64,000 nt of DNA from Flagellimonas yonaguniensis (GCF_029193885.1 NZ_JARFVB010000001.1:904530-968529); one strand, 5' to 3'; positions 35,358-45,596 are shown, counted from the first letter of the stretch. Translations and numbers: made by a program. Notes: generated by a model not told the origin, from the sequence alone.

Positions 35358-36478
35358 GAACATTGCGATTTTTATTGGTAAAGGAATTCAAGCAGATTTT
35401 TAGGAACCGGACTTTGTTGCCCATGATCTTTTTAATGCCCCTGATACAATTGTTGATTTTGCCTTTGGCGGCAGATTACGAAATAAAAAATATCAATGTA
35501 TATGTTGTCGACCACGATAAGTCCACCTTTTCCAGAGATCTGATTTCCATGATTATCTCTTCCGGTTATTTTAAACTCGTCGACTACGATTCATCCTATA
35601 AAAGAGCACTTTCTGAAGTTGAAAGGAATAAGGCGGATTTAATACTTGAAATCCCAAATGATTTCGAAAGAAATTTAAACAGGGACAGGGTGCAAAAGGT
35701 TTTTATCGCCATAAATGCAATAAATGGTACAAAAGCGGGTCTGGGGGGGAGCTATTTAAGTACTATCCTTAAAGAGTTCAATAAAAATATTGTGATGGAA
35801 TTGGACCACTCCTTTGATGGGAAAAAAGCATTGAAAAGAATTGATGTTGTCAACTCCAATTGGTTCAATCCATATTTAGACTATAAAACATTCATGGTTC
35901 CTGCCATACTTGTAATCCTTGTTACTATGATAGGTGCTTATATGTGTAGCCTGAACATTGTTAAGGAAAAGGAGATTGGGACCATTGAACAGATCAATGT
36001 GACGCCAATAAAAAAACATGTTTATGTTCTGGGCAAACTTATACCATTTTGGATAATTGGGATGGGCGTTTTTAGTATTGGGTTTTTTGTAATTTCCTGG
36101 GGGGTGTATGGCATAGTGCCAATTGGAAACATCCTTTTGCTCTATGGTTATTTGGCTTTGTACCTAGTAGCACTCCTTGGCTTTGGTCTTTTAGTTTCAA
36201 CATATGCCGAAAACCAGCAGCAAGCTATGTCGGTCGCCTTCTTTTTTGTTATGATCTTTATTTTGATGAGTGGTCTTTTTACACCCATAGAGTCAATGCC
36301 CGAATGGGCAAAGTGGATAGCCAAGGGTAATCCTGTGACTTATTTTATCGAAGTTATGCGTATGGTTGTTCTTAAAGGAAGCGGTTATAGACACATACAA
36401 AACCACTTTTTGATCATGATGGGTTTTGCTGTTGTTTTGAATTTTTGGGCAATAGCCAATTACAGGAAGACATCTTAA
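35354..36478 (+). CDS. ABC-2 permease (YbhR-like)
   Basis: 374 residues; its ATG overlaps the previous stop (ATGA), so translation is coupled. Same architecture as its neighbour: helix 1 MIFLMPLIQLLILPLAADY, periplasmic domain, then VPAILVILVTMIGAYMCSL, EKEIGTIEQINVTPIKK and IFILMSGLFTPIESMPEWAK. Last gene of the TetR-controlled operon. Substrates of Ybh-type pumps in other bacteria include antibiotics and cations; none can be assigned here. Confidence 0.94.
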   Translation: MRTLRFLLVKEFKQIFRNRTLLPMIFLMPLIQLLILPLAADYEIKNINVYVVDHDKSTFSRDLISMIISSGYFKLVDYDSSYKRALSEVERNKADLILEIPNDFERNLNRDRVQKVFIAINAINGTKAGLGGSYLSTILKEFNKNIVMELDHSFDGKKALKRIDVVNSNWFNPYLDYKTFMVPAILVILVTMIGAYMCSLNIVKEKEIGTIEQINVTPIKKHVYVLGKLIPFWIIGMGVFSIGFFVISWGVYGIVPIGNILLLYGYLALYLVALLGFGLLVSTYAENQQQAMSVAFFFVMIFILMSGLFTPIESMPEWAKWIAKGNPVTYFIEVMRMVVLKGSGYRHIQNHFLIMMGFAVVLNFWAIANYRKTS

Positions 36479-36493
36479 GGAGTGTACACTTAG

Positions 36494-36741
36494 ATGGGTT
36501 GGAAAGATGCGTTGTTTGTAATGGTTCTTTCTGGTGTACTCTGGTCTTGGTTCATTGTATTTAAGATATTGGATTTTCCTACTGGTTAAAGAGTGGTGTT
36601 GTTGTTTTCACTGGAGTATTTGCAGGATCAGGAAGCTATCCGCCTGGTCACATGGTTATGCTACAATGGCCTTTGCTCTCAATCTTTTTAACCCACGCAA
36701 TTTTTCTTTCCGGGGTGCCCATTGAATTGGGTTGGGGATGA
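36494..36741 (+). pseudogene. Possible frameshifted small membrane protein
   Basis: A 31-codon frame (MGWKDALFVMVLSGVLWSW ...) ends at TAA 36587-36589; in the frame one base back, 51 further codons follow at once (LKSGVVVVFTGVFAGSG ... PIELGWG) and end at TGA 36739. Joined, they give about 80 residues with three hydrophobic segments. No family recognised. It may be decayed or only chance; the rest of this 336-bp spacer shows nothing. Confidence 0.35.
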
Positions 36742-36814
36742 ACTTCAACTTATCAGTGGAGGCGAGAGCCTATGTGCATTATGGACTTACTTGTAAAGTC
36801 CATCACGGACCCCT

Positions 36815-37702
36815 TTAAAGATTTCGATATTGATTGGGGGTTTGGCAGGTTGCCTTTTTGAAAAATGTTCCAAAAAAGGAAGGGTTGGCAAAATTCAGCT
36901 CATCCGCGATCTGGGCTATGGTCATGTCCGATCCCTTCAAAAGGGATTTGGCCGCCATGATTACCATGTCATTTATAAGTTTGGACGCTGAATGCCCACT
37001 GACTTCCTTTATGACCTTGGAAAAATACTTTGGTGTTATGAACAACTCACCTGCATAAAACTGTATGGACCGTTCAATTTTGTAATGTTTGAACAATAGG
37101 GAAATGAACTTTGTATAGATTTCTTCCTTACGACTGAAATGCTCCTTTTCATTGGAAGTGGCACTCACGGCATTGATCTGCAAGATTCGATATACGATTG
37201 TAAATACCAGATTTTTGACGATATCTTCCTTGTAAATATCGTTTCCATTGATTTGTTTCACAACCAACTTATGGAACATGAGCAGGTCTTCAAAATCTGC
37301 TCTAGGGGTTTTAAGACATTGCCCCTTTCCAAGGTCATTGGCAATGCTCCCTAATTCTTGGTTCAGCTTAAGGTTGGAAATGTAATCAAAGGTGAAAAAA
37401 AGAAATTCGGCTTCAAGTTCTTCTTGCTCCTTGATTTGAAGAATATTGTTTGGAAGTACAATCAAAAGGCTGTTTTTATCCAGTGTATATTCATTCAGGT
37501 TGAGCAGTATCCTCCCATGGCCCCTTACACATAATATGAATGCGATGCCCTCCACAATATGGGGGTAGTTAAAATCAAAGTTATGGTCCTGTACCGTGGA
37601 TGGCTTTATCGACACGGCAAGCCCCTTGTTCTCCGAGATTGTGCCAACATTGATCTGTCTGGCAAAATTTTGAAGTGAAATCTTATTGTAACCGTTTTCC
37701 AT
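36815..37702 (-). CDS. AraC-family transcriptional regulator
   Basis: 295 residues. N-terminal cupin-like ligand domain (VEGIAFILCVRGHGRILLNL, NSLLIVLPNNILQIKEQEE) and C-terminal double helix-turn-helix: SIQFYAGELFITPKYFSKVIK, SASKLINDMVIMAAKSLLKG, MTIAQIADELNFANPSFFGT and FFKKATCQTPNQYR. Divergent from the RND efflux operon, which it probably controls; the region between has an inverted repeat. Confidence 0.95.
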   Translation of the reverse strand: MENGYNKISLQNFARQINVGTISENKGLAVSIKPSTVQDHNFDFNYPHIVEGIAFILCVRGHGRILLNLNEYTLDKNSLLIVLPNNILQIKEQEELEAEFLFFTFDYISNLKLNQELGSIANDLGKGQCLKTPRADFEDLLMFHKLVVKQINGNDIYKEDIVKNLVFTIVYRILQINAVSATSNEKEHFSRKEEIYTKFISLLFKHYKIERSIQFYAGELFITPKYFSKVIKEVSGHSASKLINDMVIMAAKSLLKGSDMTIAQIADELNFANPSFFGTFFKKATCQTPNQYRNL

Positions 37703-37740
37703 ATCACCTTTTCTCTATGGGCGAAGTAAGTAATAAAAAG

Positions 37741-37771
37741 CGATATTTTGAACAGTAAAGGGGCAATATCG
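37741..37771. promoter_or_regulatory. Candidate AraC operator before the RND operon
   Basis: Inverted repeat cgatatt (37741-37747) / aatatcg (37765-37771), 17-bp spacer, in the 134-bp divergent region between the araC-type gene and the RND adaptor gene. Confidence 0.5.
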
Positions 37772-37836
37772 GTTTTATATGATCTATTTATTATGACAAT
37801 TTTTGCCGCTTGGAGGAACGCAAACATTTCAACCCT

Positions 37837-38880
37837 ATGAATACAAATGCCATTTACAGGATCAAATTTATCGTTTTAGTTGCCGTTTTTGTCGCAACTT
37901 CTTGTAATACAAAAGATACGAAAAAGGAAGAGAACAAGGCCGTGTTTGTGAAAACACTCGGTATATCGGCGGATAGCGCGATAACCGCCCAGGAATATAT
38001 CGGTACGATGGAAGGCCTGAACACGGTTGATATCAGTTTTTTAGTTGCGGGAAATATTGAACAGATGTATGTTAGGGAAGGGGAAAAAGTGGCCAAAGGC
38101 TTGCCTTTGGCCAAATTGGATGCATCATCTTTCAAGAGTGCACATGAACTGGCATTGGCGGCCTACGAGCAAGCGGAGGATGCCTACGAAAGAATGTCCG
38201 CGATGTACCAAAGAAACAGTATTCCCGAAATACAATATGTGGATGTCAAAACAAAATTGGAGCAGGCAAGGGCAAGCGAGGCCATTGCCAAAAAAAATCT
38301 TCGTGATGGCACTTTGAAAGCACCCTTTTCCGGTATTATCGGTACCCGTTATCTTGAGCCGGGCGCAGGGGTGTTGCCGAATACCCCGGTATATAATGTA
38401 ATGGACTTGACCCAAGTTATGGCAAGGATACCCATTCCTGAAGGGGAAATATCCAATATTAATGTCGGTGATTCTTGTAAACTGAAAATTTCGGCCTTGG
38501 ACAATGCAATGTTTTTTGGCTCGGTAACGGAAAAGGGTATTGCCGCAAATCCGGTTTCGCATACCTATGATATCAAGGTCAATGTTGACAATTCTGAAGG
38601 TAAGATCATGCCCGGTATGGTCTGCAGGGCATATTTAGGCCAGGATGAAGCGGCCGACCGGATCGTTGTTCCCATTAAATCGGTTCAGGTAGCATATTCG
38701 GGAAAAAGATTTGTATGGGTCAAAAGCAAGGAAGGCAGGGCCGTATACCAACAAGTGGAGTTGGGGGGGCTTTTTGAAAATGGGGTGCAGGTAATCAGCG
38801 GGTTGAAGGTTGGGGACGAACTGATCGTTGAAGGTTACCAAAACATCAGTGAGGGAGCGTTGGTAACCGTTAAAAATTAA
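37837..38880 (+). CDS. RND efflux periplasmic adaptor lipoprotein
   Basis: 347 residues from ATG 37837, the start of a lipoprotein signal (MNTNAIYRIKFIVLVAVFVATSC). A TTG at 37810 is less likely. Lipoyl half-motif (IQMYVREGEKVAKGLPLAKLD-like), short helical hairpin (ALAAYEQAEDAYERMSAMYQ), second lipoyl half (LKAPFSGIIGTRYLEPGAG), beta-barrel (LKISALDNAMFFGSVTEKG) and membrane-proximal domain (VVPIKSVQVAYSGKRFVWV). Belongs with the RND pump 12 bp downstream. Confidence 0.95.
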   Translation: MNTNAIYRIKFIVLVAVFVATSCNTKDTKKEENKAVFVKTLGISADSAITAQEYIGTMEGLNTVDISFLVAGNIEQMYVREGEKVAKGLPLAKLDASSFKSAHELALAAYEQAEDAYERMSAMYQRNSIPEIQYVDVKTKLEQARASEAIAKKNLRDGTLKAPFSGIIGTRYLEPGAGVLPNTPVYNVMDLTQVMARIPIPEGEISNINVGDSCKLKISALDNAMFFGSVTEKGIAANPVSHTYDIKVNVDNSEGKIMPGMVCRAYLGQDEAADRIVVPIKSVQVAYSGKRFVWVKSKEGRAVYQQVELGGLFENGVQVISGLKVGDELIVEGYQNISEGALVTVKN

Positions 38881-38892
38881 AAAAGGGATCCT

Positions 38893-41800
38893 ATGAAAGA
38901 ACATAAAGGCCCCATAGCCTTGGCTATGAAGTACAACAAAATTGTTTTGCTCCTTACCGGAATACTTGTCATTTGTGGAGTGTTCGCCCTATATAAAATG
39001 CCCAAGCAAGAGTTTCCGGTGTTTACCATTCGGCAAGGGGTGGTGGTCGCGGTATACCCGGGGGCGACCTCTGGGGAAGTAGAGGAACAGGTGGCAAAAC
39101 CACTCGAAAGATTCCTGTTCACCTACAAGGAGGTCAAAAAATCAAAAACCTATTCCAAATCCAGGGACGGGGTGGTATACGTCTTTGTTGAACTTAATGA
39201 TGAGGTCAACAATAAAGATGAGGTGTGGTCCAAGATCAAGCACGGGCTGTCCAGTTTCAAGGCCCAACTGCCCTCCGGGGTGCTGGCTTTGATCGCCAAT
39301 GATGATTTTGGGGATACATCGGCCCTACTGATCGCTCTGGAATCCAATACCAAAACCTATAGACAATTGCAGGATTACCTCGAAAATCTTGAGGATAGGC
39401 TGCGTAGAGTCGAGTCCGTATCGAATCTTAGAAGGTATGGTCTACAAAACGAACAGTTAAGTATCTACGTGGATAAGGAAAAAATAGCCAGTTATGGCAT
39501 CAATATCTATTCCTTGTACCAAACGCTGCTTTCCAAGGGGATGATCGGTCCCTCCGGGACAATTGACAATGATGAAATGGTGGTCCCCATTCATATCACA
39601 CGCCCTTTTAACTCTGAAAGGGATATGGAGGAACAGATTGTGTATTCCGATCCGCAGGGAAACAACATACGGCTAAAAGATGTGGCGCAGCTGGTCCGGG
39701 AATACCCAAAGGCTACGAGCTATACCATTAATAATGGCAATAAAAGCCTGATACTTTCCAGTGAAATGAGGGAAGGATATAACATTGTGGAATATGGAAA
39801 GGACGTAAATGAGGTTTTAGAGGAATTTGAAAGGACACTTCCCGATGACGTGAAAATTTTTCGTATCGCCGATCAGCCCAAAGTTGTGGAGGCATCCATA
39901 AACACATTTCTCGAAGAGCTGGGAATAGCCATCCTAGCAGTGATTTTGGTGACCATGGTGTTACTTCCTATCAGAGTAGCTGGGGTAGCGGCATCCACAA
40001 TTCCGATAACCATTTTCATTTCTTTGGCACTGATGTTCGCTTTTGGCATTGAGTTGAATACGGTTACATTGGCCGCATTGGTCGTGGTGCTTGGGATGAT
40101 TGTGGACAATTCCATAGTCATTGTGGACAGTTATCTGGAAAAAATTGATGAGGGCATACCCCGTCATGATGCCGCTATTGAGAGTGCACAGGAATACTTT
40201 AAAGCAATTTTCTCTGCGACCCTTGCCATAGGCATTACCTTTTTTCCATTCTTGGTGACCTTTACCGGTCAGCTCTTCGATTTTGTAAAGGCCTTCCCTT
40301 GGACCATTTTGATCACATTGGGGATTTCCTTGATTGTTGCGGTTTTCCTTGTCCCTTACCTCCAGTATGTTTTTGTGACCAAGGGTCTCCATAAAACGAC
40401 GGATGGAGACAAGCAGAAAAAGAGTATTTTGGACCACGTCCAATCTTCTTATGACAAAACCTTGCGAACGGTCTTCAGTTATCCATTGGTATCAATGGGT
40501 CTCGGGGTACTTTTCATAGTATTGGGGGTTTTCATGTTCGCCAAGCTTCCCTTAAAACTTATGCCCATAGCCGAGCGAAATCAATTTGCCGTGGAAATAT
40601 ATCTGCCACAGGGAAATTCGCTCCAGCAAACGGAGGAGGTGGCCCATGCCATGGGGCAATTGCTGCAACAGGATGGGCGGGTGACCTCCCTTACTACTTT
40701 CATGGGAACGGGATCCCCCCGTTTCCATACCACCTATGCCCCAAAGATTGGAGGTCCTAATTTTGCACAGTTCATTGTCAATACCGAATCAAGTGAGGCC
40801 ACCGTCGAGATGCTGGATGAATATTCGGAAAAATATGCCAATTACTATCCCAATGCCTTTGTGAAATTTAAACAAATGGACTACCAAGCTGGGGTTGATG
40901 CCGATGTTGAAGTACGATTGAGCGGTGACAATATCGGTGACCTAAAAGCAATAGCGGATAAAATTCAAGCAGAGGCGAATTCTTGGGATGAACCGATACG
41001 GGTCTATACGAACTATGAAGAAATCCTTCCCGATATCACAGTGGCCCTCGACCCCATTGAATCCAATCGTTTAGGGGTCTCAGAGGGGATATTGGGGGTT
41101 GGGTTGGCTTCACGCTTTGGTGGTGTGCCCATAACAACGGTATGGGAAGGTGATTATCAATTGCCTGTCGTGCTGAAATCAAAATGGGAAGGCCATAAGG
41201 ACCCATTGGCGGGCGATGTGGAAAATGAATATGTTTCTGGTCTGTTTTCCCCGGCCATTCCTTTGCGACAAATCGCTAACGTTGGTACGGGTTGGAATGA
41301 AGGACAGATCGTACGGCGAAACGGGGTGCGTACCCTTTCTGTATATATAGATCTTAAAAGAGGCTTTAAGATAGACCCCATTCAACTGCGCACAGAGGAA
41401 CTCATGGATGGGTTACAGGCAGAAATCACGGACAGGAACATTGCGGTTGCCTATGGGGGAACCAAGGAAGACACTATGGAAACCTTGCCGAAAATAGCAA
41501 GTGGTCTATTGATCTCTGTGGGCATCATATTCTTTATTTTGGTTTTCCACTTTAAAAAAATCAAGCTTGCATCCTTGGTATTCGCCTCGACTTCATTCAG
41601 TTTCATTGGAGCCGCTTTGGGTTTGATGGTGATGGACATGGCTTTCAGTGTTACCTCGGTTCTTGGGCTTGTCAGTCTGATCGGGATCATAGTCCGTAAT
41701 GGGATCATCATGTACGACTATGTGGAGGAATTAAGGGCAAAAGGCAATCTGTCGGTCAAAGAAGCTTGTTTGAAGGCGGGCGAAAGAAGGATGAGACCTA

Positions 41801-42003
41801 TCCTTTTGACCTCGATGGCCGCTTCGATGGGGGTCATCCCCATGATCATCAGCCAAAGCCCTTTGTGGGCACCAATGGGTACTGTCATTTTCTTTGGCAC
41901 ACTGGTATCCATGTTATTCATCCTGACCATGCTTCCACTTATATATTGGCTAGCGTATAGGAAAGAGGACAAGGAACACCAAGGGATGGCCGTGGCACAA
42001 TAA
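38893..42003 (+). CDS. RND-family efflux permease (AcrB/HAE1-like)
   Basis: 1036 residues, 12 membrane helices and two large periplasmic loops. Family blocks: PKQEFPVFTIRQGVVVAVYPGA near the N-terminus, proton-relay helix GMIVDNSIVIVDSYLEK with two Asp, TLAIGITFFPFLVTFTGQLF, and in the second half LVSLIGIIVRNGIIMYDYVEEL and RRMRPILLTSMAASMGVIPM. It exchanges protons for drug-like substrates taken from the periplasm or membrane. Middle gene of the adaptor-pump-TolC set. Confidence 0.97.
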   Translation: MKEHKGPIALAMKYNKIVLLLTGILVICGVFALYKMPKQEFPVFTIRQGVVVAVYPGATSGEVEEQVAKPLERFLFTYKEVKKSKTYSKSRDGVVYVFVELNDEVNNKDEVWSKIKHGLSSFKAQLPSGVLALIANDDFGDTSALLIALESNTKTYRQLQDYLENLEDRLRRVESVSNLRRYGLQNEQLSIYVDKEKIASYGINIYSLYQTLLSKGMIGPSGTIDNDEMVVPIHITRPFNSERDMEEQIVYSDPQGNNIRLKDVAQLVREYPKATSYTINNGNKSLILSSEMREGYNIVEYGKDVNEVLEEFERTLPDDVKIFRIADQPKVVEASINTFLEELGIAILAVILVTMVLLPIRVAGVAASTIPITIFISLALMFAFGIELNTVTLAALVVVLGMIVDNSIVIVDSYLEKIDEGIPRHDAAIESAQEYFKAIFSATLAIGITFFPFLVTFTGQLFDFVKAFPWTILITLGISLIVAVFLVPYLQYVFVTKGLHKTTDGDKQKKSILDHVQSSYDKTLRTVFSYPLVSMGLGVLFIVLGVFMFAKLPLKLMPIAERNQFAVEIYLPQGNSLQQTEEVAHAMGQLLQQDGRVTSLTTFMGTGSPRFHTTYAPKIGGPNFAQFIVNTESSEATVEMLDEYSEKYANYYPNAFVKFKQMDYQAGVDADVEVRLSGDNIGDLKAIADKIQAEANSWDEPIRVYTNYEEILPDITVALDPIESNRLGVSEGILGVGLASRFGGVPITTVWEGDYQLPVVLKSKWEGHKDPLAGDVENEYVSGLFSPAIPLRQIANVGTGWNEGQIVRRNGVRTLSVYIDLKRGFKIDPIQLRTEELMDGLQAEITDRNIAVAYGGTKEDTMETLPKIASGLLISVGIIFFILVFHFKKIKLASLVFASTSFSFIGAALGLMVMDMAFSVTSVLGLVSLIGIIVRNGIIMYDYVEELRAKGNLSVKEACLKAGERRMRPILLTSMAASMGVIPMIISQSPLWAPMGTVIFFGTLVSMLFILTMLPLIYWLAYRKEDKEHQGMAVAQ

Positions 42004-42015
42004 ATCAATTCTAAA

Positions 42016-43383
42016 ATGAGAGGAAATTTTATATTCATGAAGTGTTTTGTTTTTCTTGTTCTGGGATTGGGCTCAATGCTCAACCTAAACGGACAGATGC
42101 GACTGACCTTGGAGGAAAGTAAAGCGATGGCCCTGGAAAATAATGGGAACGTAAAAAACAGTAGATTGGAATTGGACGCAGCATGGGAGACCAAAAAGGA
42201 GGCCTTTACCAATTACTTTCCAAAAATAAGTGCCAGTGCGTTCGGGATGAAGGCTATGGACCCATTATTGGAAATAGGGATGAAAGGTGGGGATTTGCCC
42301 GTATATGATGGAACCCCGGCAAATCTGGCCAACCCATTACAGTACGCCTATATGCCCGATGTCAATATAGGGTTGTTCAATCAGATGGCCTTGGGAATTG
42401 TAAACATACAACAGCCATTGTATGCCGGAAGCAAGATAAAGACAGGCAATCGTCTGGCTGAACTCAATATTGAGGTTAAGGAAATGCAACGGAAACTTTC
42501 AGAGAATGATATCATACTAAAGACCGAACAACAATATTGGCAAGTGATCGTCATTCAGGAAAAGCAAAAAACCGTTGACAGTTACCTTGACTTTTTGGAC
42601 AGGCTCCATAATCAGGTGAACAATGCCTATGAGAATGGGCTTACCATCAGAAACGATCTTTTGAAGGTGAGCATCAAACAGCAGGAACTGAAGGTCACCA
42701 AAATACAGTTGGAGAATGGAAAGAAGCTGGCCCTTATGCAGTTATGTCAGACCATAGGATTGGAATATCGACCTACACTCCTATTGGAGGGGAACTTGGA
42801 AGAGCTTTCCTTGCCGGACAGCTATTACATCCCAACGGGGGATGCTTTGCCAAATAGGGCCGAATACCAGTTACTCGAAAAGTCCGTTGATGCAACCGGA
42901 CTTCAAAAGAAAATGCAAAACGGCAATTATCTGCCCACATTGGGCGTAGGAATTTCAGGATATTACTTAGATCAGCTGGAAAGTGGTGTAGATGGCACTT
43001 TCAATGGTTTGGCGTTTGCCTCATTGACAATCCCCATTTCGGATTGGTGGGGCGGTAATCACAAGCTGAAGGAGTTAAGGATACGTGAATCCATGGCCAA
43101 GAACAACTTGGAAGAAAACAAGGGCCTGCTTCGCCTGCAGATGGAGAAAGCTTGGGTGGACCTGAACGAGGCATATGATAAAATACAGTTGACGAAAAGC
43201 ATATTGGAGCAGACAACCGAAAACCTTAGGGTCAACCAAGACAGTTATGACAATGGATTGATCCAGCTATCCGATCTATTGGAGGCCCGTGCGCTGAAGG
43301 CGGAGACGGAGGACAAACTTATAGAGGCAAAAAACCGGTACAAACTGGCCGTGACCGATTATCTGCTTCTAACGGCCAGGTAG
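42016..43383 (+). CDS. TolC-family outer-membrane channel of the RND pump
   Basis: 455 residues with a signal peptide ending LNLNGQ. TolC repeats: LTLEESKAMALENNGNVKNS and later FLPTLGVGISG-like, LASLTIPISDWWGGNHKLKE, YDNGLIQLSDLLEARALKAE, with LAVTDYLLLTAR at the end. Starts 12 bp after the pump stop. Paralogous to but clearly different from the channel at 30414. Confidence 0.95.
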   Translation: MRGNFIFMKCFVFLVLGLGSMLNLNGQMRLTLEESKAMALENNGNVKNSRLELDAAWETKKEAFTNYFPKISASAFGMKAMDPLLEIGMKGGDLPVYDGTPANLANPLQYAYMPDVNIGLFNQMALGIVNIQQPLYAGSKIKTGNRLAELNIEVKEMQRKLSENDIILKTEQQYWQVIVIQEKQKTVDSYLDFLDRLHNQVNNAYENGLTIRNDLLKVSIKQQELKVTKIQLENGKKLALMQLCQTIGLEYRPTLLLEGNLEELSLPDSYYIPTGDALPNRAEYQLLEKSVDATGLQKKMQNGNYLPTLGVGISGYYLDQLESGVDGTFNGLAFASLTIPISDWWGGNHKLKELRIRESMAKNNLEENKGLLRLQMEKAWVDLNEAYDKIQLTKSILEQTTENLRVNQDSYDNGLIQLSDLLEARALKAETEDKLIEAKNRYKLAVTDYLLLTAR

Positions 43384-43434
43384 TCATTAAAAAGATTATG
43401 ATTAAATTGTAACCTATCCATAAAACTGAATTTT

Positions 43435-44025
43435 ATGTTTTCACACTTCATCACAATCTGGTTTTTGTTGAGTGCTGTCAGCCATAAACCCTCGGAAGGC
43501 AGGGTTCTTTATTTTGATATCTATATGAAAGACTCCATGGTGGGCACCCTAAGGGCGGCCATAGATCCGATGGGGCCACAGACACAATATTCCAGTGATA
43601 CCTCGGTCAAAGTGAAGGTGCTCAAAAAGCTCAAGGTCGACTATGAATACTTGGTCACCTACGAGGATGGTTACCTCTTTGAATCGAATGTTGATGTTTT
43701 GGTCAATGAAAAACCACATGCGGAAGCTTATACGAAATGGAACGGTACGGAATACAGGATAATTAAGAATGGCAAAAAGGAACTATCTTTTAACGACAAG
43801 GTACCTTATTCCACTATTCTGCTCTTTTTCAGGGAACCTGCCGGGATCGAACATTGTTATTCTGAAATGGATGGCAGCATCAACACCATCATCCCATTGG
43901 GTAACCATAGCTATAAAAAAATCAATTCAAAGGGAAGGGAGAATATCTACAGTTACCAAGACGGTAAGCTGAAAAGTGCTTCAATAAGTGGTCTTGTGGC
44001 ATTCACTATCATGGCTAGGGATTGA
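43435..44025 (+). CDS. Small secreted beta-rich protein (DUF6134-like)
   Basis: 196 residues: signal-like N-terminus (MFSHFITIWFLLSAVSHKPS), then alternating strands (GRVLYFDIYMKDSMVGTLRA, TSVKVKVLKKLKVDYEYLV, FESNVDVLVNEKPHAEAYTK, VPYSTILLFF). The pattern fits the DUF6134 family of Bacteroidota, function unknown; the name is from memory of the pattern and should be treated as tentative. It lies 51 bp after the TolC gene and 43 bp before a patatin gene. A decayed second copy lies at 44960-45499. Confidence 0.75.
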   Translation: MFSHFITIWFLLSAVSHKPSEGRVLYFDIYMKDSMVGTLRAAIDPMGPQTQYSSDTSVKVKVLKKLKVDYEYLVTYEDGYLFESNVDVLVNEKPHAEAYTKWNGTEYRIIKNGKKELSFNDKVPYSTILLFFREPAGIEHCYSEMDGSINTIIPLGNHSYKKINSKGRENIYSYQDGKLKSASISGLVAFTIMARD

Positions 44026-44068
44026 ACTGGTTGGAAATGTACAAGAACAGAAAATAAAGATAGTAGTT

Positions 44069-44842
44069 ATGGATATTGGTCTGGTACTTTCAGGAGGTGG
44101 CATGAGGGGTGTGGCGCACATTGGGGCGATAAAGGCGATGGAGGAATTCGGCATAGTTCCCACCCATATTTCGGGCACCAGTGCAGGCGCGGTAGTCGGG
44201 GCCCTGTATGCCAACAACATTGGTTGGGAGGGAATTCTGGATTTCTTTAGGACAACACAGATTTTTCAAGGTGGAAAATATGCAAAGGGAAAACCTGGGT
44301 TTATTGATAGTGAAAAGTTCTATAAGGAATTTATAAAAATGCTGCCCGAAGATGATTTTATGGCCTTGGACAAGAAATTGTTCGTAACGGCCACCGATGT
44401 TGTAAATGGAACACCGTCCATCTTTGAAGAGGGAGAGCTCATAAGACCCATATTGGCGTCGGCGTCCTTCCCAGGGATGTTTACCCCTACCAAAGTCAAC
44501 GACCATCTCTATGTTGATGGAGGTATTTTGAACAACTTTCCAGTGGAACCCTTGTTGCTCCTTTGTGATCGAATAATAGGCGTATACGTAAACCCATTGA
44601 AAAAAATAAGTACGAAAGACCTCAAACATTCCTATAATGTGTTGGAGAGATCTTATAAGATTAAAATGGCCTATGATTCCATTGAAAAGTTTAAGCATTG
44701 TGATTTGGTCGTCCATCCTGATAGACTTGATGGATATAGCACCTTTCAAAAACAAGGTATTGATGAGGTTTTTGAAATTGGATATACAAACACCAAGGAA
44801 CTGTTGCTGAAATCCAGTTTTTATGGTACACAGGAACCTTGA
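44069..44842 (+). CDS. Patatin-like phospholipase (copy 1)
   Basis: 257 residues from ATG 44069, where the family begins (MDIGLVLSGGGMRGVAHIGA); an earlier ATG at 43988 overlaps the previous gene. Oxyanion hole GGGMRG, nucleophile GTSAG, and the Asp of the catalytic dyad in DGG (YVDGGILNNFPVEPL) are all present. No signal peptide, so cytosolic; it would remove acyl chains from phospholipids. Closely similar to the gene at 47039 along its whole length. Confidence 0.95.
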   Translation: MDIGLVLSGGGMRGVAHIGAIKAMEEFGIVPTHISGTSAGAVVGALYANNIGWEGILDFFRTTQIFQGGKYAKGKPGFIDSEKFYKEFIKMLPEDDFMALDKKLFVTATDVVNGTPSIFEEGELIRPILASASFPGMFTPTKVNDHLYVDGGILNNFPVEPLLLLCDRIIGVYVNPLKKISTKDLKHSYNVLERSYKIKMAYDSIEKFKHCDLVVHPDRLDGYSTFQKQGIDEVFEIGYTNTKELLLKSSFYGTQEP

Positions 44843-44959
44843 ATTGAACTGGCTTTTTACCAGAGGTTTTTTTATAAGCTACTGTTTTTGTATTATGTTG
44901 TTCGGGAAAGGCAATACCATTTTGGGTCAAGAACAGTCCGATTAAAAATTTGGGTTGGA

Positions 44960-45499
44960 ATGTTTAAAAATTCCTGCTTCCTCTTCTGGGTTTTAGGAAT
45001 GCAATAAAAATGATGTTTAAATGAGCTTTGCTGTTTTTTACCGGCAAGTATTTTGATTTCGGGCAAAGGCTTCTTGGTGTTACCATATCCGGCCAAAGAC
45101 AATCGTGGATCGAATAAAAGCCACTTGTCGCAATCGTTGATGGTGATGGAATCAATAGGATGGGGAAGGTCAAGGTTCAGTCATAAATATGATATTCCTT
45201 TCGAGCGTACCGCCCTGTGAAGGGTAGACGTTGAGATTCTCAACAATGAAAAAGCATATACCAAGGCCTCAATGGAATGGAAAGCTCCAAAATATTGGAT
45301 TGTACAAAACGGAAAAAGTAACACCTCGTCAAGGATGCTATCGTGTATTCCACAATTCTTTCGTATTTTGAAAATGTAAACTTGGATTTCGGTTACCCGG
45401 TTAAGGACGGGAATTTCAATGAATTTTTTTTGGGATATGACTACAGAAAATAAATTGGAAGGGGATGGGGGTTTTATTGCCGTGAAAGCGGTATCCTGA
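44960..45499 (+). pseudogene. Decayed second copy of the DUF6134-like gene
   Basis: Fragments in changing frames match the intact gene at 43435 in order: signal-like MFKNSCFLFWVLGMQ-stop (44960), KYFDFGQRLLGVTIS (45046; intact gene YFDIYMKDSMVGTLRA), KYDIPFERTAL-stop-RVDVEILNNEKAYTK (45182-45260; intact VDVLVNEKPHAEAYTK), VYSTILSYFENV (45343; intact VPYSTILLFF), and NKLEGDGGFIAVKAVS (45449-45499). At least three in-frame stops and three frame changes. It stands before cls and patatin copy 2, just as the intact copy stands before patatin copy 1. Confidence 0.8.
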
Positions 45500-45596
45500 T
45501 AAAAAGGGCGAACAATGGAAGGCCCAAAGAGTCGCGGATGACAGTAGGAAAATAGGCTTTCCTTCGGTGTATGGTGGAAAAAATGCATATGTAGCT

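Noticed and set aside
44090..44755. Long minus-strand open frame of 221 codons inside the patatin gene
   Set aside because: It lies fully antisense to a gene with intact catalytic motifs and has no family features of its own.
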